From: Caulobacter sp.
Lineage (GTDB): Bacteria; Pseudomonadota; Alphaproteobacteria; Caulobacterales; Caulobacteraceae
DNA: 11,349 nt
NCBI GenBank assembly: GCA_014378155.1
Contig: JACMOF010000061.1
Span: 1 to 11,349 of the forward strand
Reading direction: 5' to 3'
The notes under the pieces are model-generated. The model was not told the origin of the DNA and made no database searches. It worked only from the letters and a program-made list of their open reading frames with translations. Of this stretch, positions 5,560-11,349 are shown one piece after another. Made by a program: the position numbers and the translations under genes. The stretch's first letter is position 1, and the number at the start of each line of letters is the position of its first letter.

Positions 5560-7854
5560 ATGGCGGATGGTGGCGGGCGGCAGGGCCTGGGTCGGCGCGA
5601 GTTCATGGCCGGCGCCGCAGGTCTGGCGGGGTTCGCCGTTATCTCGGTGGGGGCGGGAGCCGGCTCCGCCCGGGCGGCCTCGCCGCGCGTCGAGGCTCTG
5701 ATCGTCCAGATGACCCTTGAGGAAAAGGCCGGCCAGCTCTCGTGCTATTCCGACACGATCCGTCCGCCGGTCGGCGACATCAATCCGGCGGTCAACGCCC
5801 GCAACACCCAGCAGATCCTGGCCGACACCCGGGCCGGCAGGATCGGCGTGCTGATGAATGGGGTGGGCGTCGAGGGCGCCTTGCTGGCCCAGACCGCCGC
5901 CGTCGAACAGTCGCGCCTGGGCATCCCGCTGCTGCTGGCCGCCGACGTGATCCACGGTTTCAAGACCATCTTCCCCATCCCCTTGGCCGAGTCGGCGAGC
6001 TTCGACCCTGTCCTGGCCGAGCGCACGGCCCGGGCGGCCGCCGTCGAGGCCAGCGCCCACGGCCTGCACTGGACCTTCGCCCCGATGGTCGACGTGGCCC
6101 GCGACCAGCGCTGGGGCCGGGGGGCCGAGGGCGCCGGAGAGGACGTGTTCCTGGGCGAGGTGATGGCCCAGGCCCGGGTGCGCGGCTTCCAGGGCCGCGA
6201 CCTGACCGCCCCCGACAGCCTGTTGTCCACCGCCAAGCACTTCGCCGCCTATGGCGCGGTGATGGCCGGGCTCGATTACAACGCCGTCGACATCTCAGAC
6301 GAGACCCTGCGCGAGGTGCACCTGCCGCCGTTCAAGGCCGCCTTCGACGCCGGCTGCCTGACGGTGATGTCGGCCTTCAACGACATCAACGGCGTGCCCT
6401 CCACCGCCAACCACCACCTGTTGACCGATGTCCTGCGCGGCGAATGGGCCTTCAAGGGCGTGGTGATCTCCGACTACACCGCCGACCAGGAGCTGGTGGC
6501 CCACGGCTACGCCGCCGACGACAGGGACGCCGCGCGGCTGGCGATCCTGGCCGGGGTGGATATCAGCATGCAGAGCGGGCTCTACAGCCGCTACCTGCCC
6601 GAGCTGGTCGCCCAGGGGCGCGTGCCGATGGCGGTCGTCGACGCCGCCGTGCGCCGGGTGCTGAGCCTGAAGGAGGCCGTCGGCCTGTTCGACCGGCCGT
6701 TCCGCTCGATCGACCCCAAGGTCCAGGCCGCCCAAACCGCCACCCCGGCGGCGCGGGCGCTGTCGCGGGAAGCGGGCGCGCGATCCATCGTCCTGCTGAA
6801 GAACGATGGCGGCCTGCTGCCCCTGGCGACCCAGGGCAAGCGCATCGCCCTGATCGGGCCGTTCGCCGAGGACCGCGCCAACATCCTGGGCCCCTGGGCC
6901 TTTTTCGGCGATCCGGGCCTGAGCGTCGACCTGGCCACCGGCATCCGCGAGGCCCTGGCCGATTCGGCGTCGCTGACCGTCGCCTGCGGCTGCGAGGTCG
7001 AGGCCACCATCCCCGGCGGCTTCGACCAGGCAGTGGCGGCGGCGCGGGCGGCCGACATCGTGCTGCTGGCGGTCGGCGAGGGGCAGAACATGTCCGGCGA
7101 GGCCCAATCGCGCACCGAGATCGGCCTGCCGCGCGTCCAGCAGCAGCTGGCCGACTTGGTCGGCGCGGTGGGCAAGCCGACGGTGGTGCTGCTGCGTCAC
7201 GGGCGGGCCCTGGTGCTGGAGGGGGCCGTCAAGGCCGCGCCGGCGATCCTCGCCACCTGGTTCCTGGGCAGCGAGACCGGCCACGCGGTGGCCGATGTGT
7301 TGTTTGGCAAGGTCAATCCGTCGGCCCGCCTGCCGGTCAGCTTCCCGCACGAGAGCGGCCAGGAGCCGTTCTTCTACAATCACCGCACCACCGGCCGGCC
7401 CGCGCCCCAGGCCGACGACAGCCAGGAGTACAAGGCCCGCTGGCGCACCACCCGCAACGAGGCGCTCTATCCGTTCGGCCATGGCCTGGGCTATGCGCCG
7501 TTCGCGCTCAGCGATGTGCGGTTGTCGACCACGCGCCTGGCCTGGGACGACAAGCTGACCATCACCGCCAATGTCACCAACATGGGCAAGGTGGCGGGCG
7601 AGCATGTGGTCCAGCTCTATGTGCATGACCGGGTCGCCAGCCGCACTCGGCCGGTGCGCGAGCTGAAGCGCTTCATCCGGGTGGCCCTGAAGCCCGGCGA
7701 GAAGCGCGAGGTGCGCTTCAGCCTGGAGCGCGGCGCGCTGATGTTCTTCGGCGAGAACGATCGCTGGATCGCCGAGCCGGGGATGTTCGACCTGTGGGTG
7801 GCCAACAACGCCGTGGATGGCTTGGCGGCGAGTTTCGAGTTGTTGGGGGGATGA
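5560..7854 (+). CDS. bglX: Tat-exported GH3 beta-glucosidase/glycosidase (BglX-like)
   Basis: This is a periplasmic retaining exo-glycosidase that removes terminal beta-linked sugars from oligosaccharides. The 764-residue length is typical of BglX. The N-terminus is a twin-arginine signal (GRREFMAGAAGLAG, Arg12-Arg13, then a hydrophobic run and AR-A cleavage near residue 39), implying export in folded form. The GH3 barrel shows DQRWGRGAEGAGED (from 182), KHFAAYG (226-232) and the nucleophile motif VISDYTA with Asp305. The second domain carries GEGQNMSGEAQSR, where Glu514 is the likely acid/base. An FnIII-like C-terminal domain is recognisable from VTNMGKVAGEHVVQLYV. The ATG has an AGGAAG ribosome site 5 bases upstream. 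The downstream galactose/arabinose dehydrogenase gene hints that galactosides or arabinosides may be substrates, although glucosides and xylosides are equally consistent with the family. Confidence 0.94.
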   Translation: MADGGGRQGLGRREFMAGAAGLAGFAVISVGAGAGSARAASPRVEALIVQMTLEEKAGQLSCYSDTIRPPVGDINPAVNARNTQQILADTRAGRIGVLMNGVGVEGALLAQTAAVEQSRLGIPLLLAADVIHGFKTIFPIPLAESASFDPVLAERTARAAAVEASAHGLHWTFAPMVDVARDQRWGRGAEGAGEDVFLGEVMAQARVRGFQGRDLTAPDSLLSTAKHFAAYGAVMAGLDYNAVDISDETLREVHLPPFKAAFDAGCLTVMSAFNDINGVPSTANHHLLTDVLRGEWAFKGVVISDYTADQELVAHGYAADDRDAARLAILAGVDISMQSGLYSRYLPELVAQGRVPMAVVDAAVRRVLSLKEAVGLFDRPFRSIDPKVQAAQTATPAARALSREAGARSIVLLKNDGGLLPLATQGKRIALIGPFAEDRANILGPWAFFGDPGLSVDLATGIREALADSASLTVACGCEVEATIPGGFDQAVAAARAADIVLLAVGEGQNMSGEAQSRTEIGLPRVQQQLADLVGAVGKPTVVLLRHGRALVLEGAVKAAPAILATWFLGSETGHAVADVLFGKVNPSARLPVSFPHESGQEPFFYNHRTTGRPAPQADDSQEYKARWRTTRNEALYPFGHGLGYAPFALSDVRLSTTRLAWDDKLTITANVTNMGKVAGEHVVQLYVHDRVASRTRPVRELKRFIRVALKPGEKREVRFSLERGALMFFGENDRWIAEPGMFDLWVANNAVDGLAASFELLGG

Positions 7855-7914
7855 GCGGATTTGTGGACGCTATTTGACATCTCGAGCCCCACCCATCATT
7901 CATCCTACAAATAA

Positions 7915-8874
<960 letters not shown>

Positions 8875-8927
8875 CAAGGTCGCGCCGCCCTGCAACCTGG
8901 GCGACGTTCTCTTGCATAGAAGGGGCC

Positions 8928-8949
8928 CCGGACGTTAGGTACCGTCCGG
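8928..8949. repeat. Perfect 7-bp inverted repeat upstream of the T1SS genes
   Basis: CCGGACG (8928-8934) and CGTCCGG (8943-8949) flank the 8-base spacer TTAGGTAC. No T-tract follows, so it is not a good intrinsic terminator. It lies between the dehydrogenase stop and the secretion operon and could be an operator or an mRNA leader hairpin. Confidence 0.35.
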
Positions 8950-9012
8950 AGCGTAACGTTGACGGCCGACCAGGGTGTCGGAACGAGCGCGCGGCCTGGG
9001 GAGAGATTAGGC

Positions 9013-10773
9013 GTGAAGTTCCTGGACGCCCCCTTGCCGCCGCCGCTGGCCGCCGCCTTGCGAGCTTGCAAGCCGCACTTCATGGCCGCGGCGGTGTTCA
9101 GCGCCATGATCAATCTGCTGCTGCTGGCCCCGACCATCTACATGATGCAGGTCTATGACCGGGTCGTGCCGACCGAGGGCCGCCTCACCCTGCTTTACCT
9201 GACTCTCGTTGTGGCCTTCGCCCTGGGCACCCAGACGGCGCTGGAGTCGGTGCGTTCGCGCTTGCTGACCCTGGCCGGCCTGCGCGTGGATCGCCTGCTG
9301 GCCGGCGACATCCTGCAGAGGCTGATGAGCGCCCTGTCGCCCGGCTCGTCGTCGCAGGGCATGCGCGAGTTCGACATCGTTCGCCAGGCCCTGTCCGGCC
9401 CCATCGCCATCGCCGCCTTCGACATCCCCTGGACACCGATCTACGTGATCGTGGCCTTCATGATCCACCCGGCCCTCGGCGCGATGACCATCGTCGGCGG
9501 CGCGATCCTGGTAGCCCTGGCTGTCCTCAACGAGCGCGCCACTCGCCTGCGGGCCCGCGAGGCGTTCTTGGCCCAGGCCCAGGCCTATGCCTCGCAAGAG
9601 GCCGTCGCCGCCAACGCTGAGGTGGTGCGCGCCCTGGGCATGCGCGGCGCCCTGGGCGAGCGACAGTTGGTCGACCGCCGCAAGGGCCTGGACCTGACCG
9701 CCAAGGCCCAGTTCACCGGCGGCGGCTATTCGGCGGCCACCAAGTTCACCCGAATGTTCCTGCAGTCGGCGGCCTTGGGCCTGGGCGCCTGGCTGGCGGT
9801 GGACCGGCAGATCTCGGCGGGTTCGATCATCGCCGCCTCCGTGCTGATGAGCCGGGCCCTGCAGCCGATCGAGCAGATGGTCGGCGCCTGGACCACGGTG
9901 GGCCAGGCGCGCGGCGCGCTCAACAACCTGATCAAGCTGTTTCCAGCCCAGAACCTTGAATTGCCGAGCACGCTGCTGCCAGCGCCCTCGGGACTCCTAA
10001 CCCTTGAGCAGGTGGTGATCCGCGCGCCCGGCGATGGCCCACTTTTGCTGCGCGGCGTGTCCCTACGCTTGGCGCCGGGCGAGATCCTCGGGGTTGTCGG
10101 CCCTAGCGGCGCCGGCAAATCCACCCTGGCCCGCGTGACCGCCGGCGCGATCACGCCCGACGCCGGCGCGGTTCGGCTGGACGGCGCCAAAATGAACGAT
10201 TGGGACGGCGATCGCCTTGGGCGGTTCATCGGCTATCTGCCGCAGGACTCCGCCCTGATCGCCGGTTCGATCAAGGACAATGTCTCGCGCTTCGCGGCCT
10301 GGGCGGGCGGTGATCCCGCCGTCATCGACGCCGCCGTGGTGGCAGCCGCCCAGGCCGCGGGCGTGCACGAGCTGATCCTGCGTTTCCCCAATGGCTACGA
10401 CACCGTGCTCGGGCCGGGCGGTCGCGGTCTGTCGGCGGGTCAAGCCCAGCGCGTGGCCCTGGCCCGCGCCCTCTATCAAAGTCCGCCGCTGCTGGTGCTG
10501 GACGAGCCCAATTCGGCGCTCGACGCCGAGGGCGAGGCGGCGTTGAACCAAACGATCCTGGCCGCCAAGGCCCGGGGAGCGGCGATCATGATCATCGCCC
10601 ACCGCACGGGCATCCTCAACATCGCCGACCGCCTGCTGGTTCTGCGCGACGGACAGGTCGAGCGGATCGGGCCGCGAGCCGAGGTCATCGCCCAGATGGC
10701 TGCGGCCGCCAAGACCCCGCCCCGTCCTGCCACCAACGGCAACGCCATGTCCCTGCGGGCCGCCAAGCGATGA
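9013..10773 (+). CDS. Type I secretion ABC permease/ATPase (PrtD/RsaD subfamily)
   Basis: This is the inner-membrane ATPase of a type I secretion system, moving an unfolded C-terminal-signal substrate straight out of the cell. Numbered from GTG 9013, it has 586 residues: a membrane domain (first helix at about 24-46, ending in YMMQVYDRVVPTEG, then further helices to about residue 300) and a nucleotide-binding domain. Walker A is GPSGAGKST (Lys369), the Q-loop region is GYLPQD, the signature is LSAGQ (473-477, versus the usual LSGGQ), Walker B plus D-loop is LVLDEPNSALD (Glu498), and the switch His is 530. EPNSALD is typical of the protease/S-layer exporter subfamily. There is no N-terminal C39-like domain. 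GTG 9013 is preferred because GGGAGAG lies 7 bases upstream; a TTG at 8959 would add 18 residues and lacks a convincing site. The adaptor gene overlaps its stop codon. Confidence 0.93.
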   Translation: MKFLDAPLPPPLAAALRACKPHFMAAAVFSAMINLLLLAPTIYMMQVYDRVVPTEGRLTLLYLTLVVAFALGTQTALESVRSRLLTLAGLRVDRLLAGDILQRLMSALSPGSSSQGMREFDIVRQALSGPIAIAAFDIPWTPIYVIVAFMIHPALGAMTIVGGAILVALAVLNERATRLRAREAFLAQAQAYASQEAVAANAEVVRALGMRGALGERQLVDRRKGLDLTAKAQFTGGGYSAATKFTRMFLQSAALGLGAWLAVDRQISAGSIIAASVLMSRALQPIEQMVGAWTTVGQARGALNNLIKLFPAQNLELPSTLLPAPSGLLTLEQVVIRAPGDGPLLLRGVSLRLAPGEILGVVGPSGAGKSTLARVTAGAITPDAGAVRLDGAKMNDWDGDRLGRFIGYLPQDSALIAGSIKDNVSRFAAWAGGDPAVIDAAVVAAAQAAGVHELILRFPNGYDTVLGPGGRGLSAGQAQRVALARALYQSPPLLVLDEPNSALDAEGEAALNQTILAAKARGAAIMIIAHRTGILNIADRLLVLRDGQVERIGPRAEVIAQMAAAAKTPPRPATNGNAMSLRAAKR

Positions 10774-11349
10774 CCGTGCCGTCTCCCAACACCGCCCTGG
10801 CGACGGCGCGGATTTCTGACGATCCGGCCCTGATGATCCGTCTCGGCGCGGTGGTCGCTGGCGTGTTCTTCGTCGGCTTCCTGGGCTGGGCGGCGTTCGC
10901 GCCGCTGGACGCCGGGGCCTATGCCCACGGCGTGGTCGCCGTGTCGGGCAACCGCCAGGCCGTGCAAAATCGTGAAGGCGGGGTGGTTACCGGCATCCGG
11001 GTCAAGGAAGGCCAGACCGTGGTCAAGGGCCAGATCCTGGTCGAGCTGTCGGCGTCGGAACTGCGGGCCAGCGAACGCGGCATGACCGGCGAGATGTTGA
11101 CCCTTCTGGCCCAGCGCGCCCGCCTGGTGGCCGAGCGCGACCGCCGCCCCACGATCGCCGTCCCGCCGGAGTTCGCCACGTTGGCGCCCGAGGACAAGCC
11201 CCTCGCCCAGGACTCCCTGCGCCTGCAGCGCCAGCAGTTCCAGGCCCGTCGCGGTTCGCTGAACACCCAGCGCGGCGTGCTCAACCAGCGCGTCCTTCAG
11301 TTGGGCCAGCAGACCAACGGCGCCGAGCGCCAGCTGGACGCCAATCGCG
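10770..11349 (+). CDS. HlyD-family T1SS membrane fusion protein, cut by right edge
   Basis: This periplasmic adaptor would link the ABC exporter to an outer-membrane channel. Only the first 193 residues are visible. A short cytoplasmic tail precedes one membrane anchor (about residues 23-46, MIRLGAVVAGVFFVGFLGWA). The N-terminal half of the lipoyl/biotinyl-like domain follows: GVVAVSGNRQAVQNREGGVV, then GIRVKEGQTVVKGQILVEL. A long Gln/Arg/Leu-rich coiled coil begins after about residue 95 (MLTLLAQRARLVAERD ... LRLQRQQFQARRG) and continues off the window. This order matches RsaE/PrtE/AprE-type adaptors, usually about 430-450 residues. The start ATG overlaps the ABC gene's TGA (ATGA), so the two are translationally coupled and belong to one operon. 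A TolC-like channel is not visible here. Confidence 0.93.
   Translation, partial: MTVPSPNTALATARISDDPALMIRLGAVVAGVFFVGFLGWAAFAPLDAGAYAHGVVAVSGNRQAVQNREGGVVTGIRVKEGQTVVKGQILVELSASELRASERGMTGEMLTLLAQRARLVAERDRRPTIAVPPEFATLAPEDKPLAQDSLRLQRQQFQARRGSLNTQRGVLNQRVLQLGQQTNGAERQLDANR

Noticed and set aside
5221..6240. Full 339-codon minus-strand frame as one gene
   Set aside because: Its upstream part is antisense to the GH3 gene and crosses the control spacer. Only the last 76 codons, from ATG 5451 with its ribosome site, look genuine.
6295..7626. 443-codon open frame antisense to the GH3 gene
   Set aside because: The GH3 frame has complete catalytic motifs; the antisense product is a Gly/Gln/Arg-rich mirror of high-GC codons without recognisable domains or a ribosome site.
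7874..7903. TTGACA box before the galactose dehydrogenase gene as a promoter
   Set aside because: The -35-like box is good, but no convincing -10 lies at the right distance; CCTACAAA at 7904 is too far (24 bases). Left as unproven.

Overview
The window is GC-rich, densely packed bacterial DNA with strong third-position G/C bias. The gene types (an HWE-family histidine kinase, a Tat-exported GH3 glycosidase, a Gal-type sugar dehydrogenase, and a type I secretion ABC/HlyD pair of the PrtD/RsaD type) point to an alphaproteobacterium, most likely Caulobacterales (Caulobacter or Phenylobacterium-like). This assignment is inferred from composition and protein families, not from a database match.

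Layout from left to right. (1) Positions 1-1550, minus strand: a membrane-bound HWE sensor histidine kinase whose C-terminal end lies beyond the left edge. (2) A 176-base divergent spacer leads to a plus-strand gene for a 99-residue, extremely alanine-rich putative lipoprotein (1727-2026), closed by a strong intrinsic terminator (2050-2085). (3) A plus-strand lipid-type cluster follows: a phasin-like hypothetical protein (2124-2597), an acyl-CoA synthetase (2682-4280) and a DUF2236/MpaB-like putative oxygenase (4282-5175). The last two genes are only 1 base apart and the cluster ends in a hairpin (5177-5204). (4) A small 76-residue minus-strand hypothetical gene (5221-5451) diverges from a sugar module: a Tat-exported GH3 beta-glycosidase (5560-7854) and a D-galactose/L-arabinose 1-dehydrogenase of the Gfo/Idh/MocA family (7939-8874). 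A neat palindrome (5499-5512) lies in the divergent control region. (5) The right end holds a type I secretion inner-membrane pair: an ABC permease/ATPase (best start GTG 9013, end 10773) and an HlyD-type adaptor that overlaps it by ATGA and runs off the right edge.

How the genes may work together. The GH3 enzyme would release monosaccharides from plant-type oligosaccharides in the periplasm. The cytoplasmic dehydrogenase would oxidise galactose or arabinose to the lactone, which is the first step of a non-phosphorylative route. The acyl-CoA synthetase and DUF2236 protein probably share a hydrophobic-substrate pathway, perhaps related to polyhydroxyalkanoate if the upstream gene really is a phasin. 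The T1SS pair exports an unseen substrate; neither the substrate gene nor the outer-membrane channel is in the window. No RNA genes, CRISPR arrays, insertion sequences or phage genes were seen. I see no clearly novel system. The most interesting leads are the acyl-CoA ligase/DUF2236 pair with its altered motif, the palindrome at the GH3 divergent promoter region, the uncharacterised 76-residue gene, and the unknown T1SS cargo.
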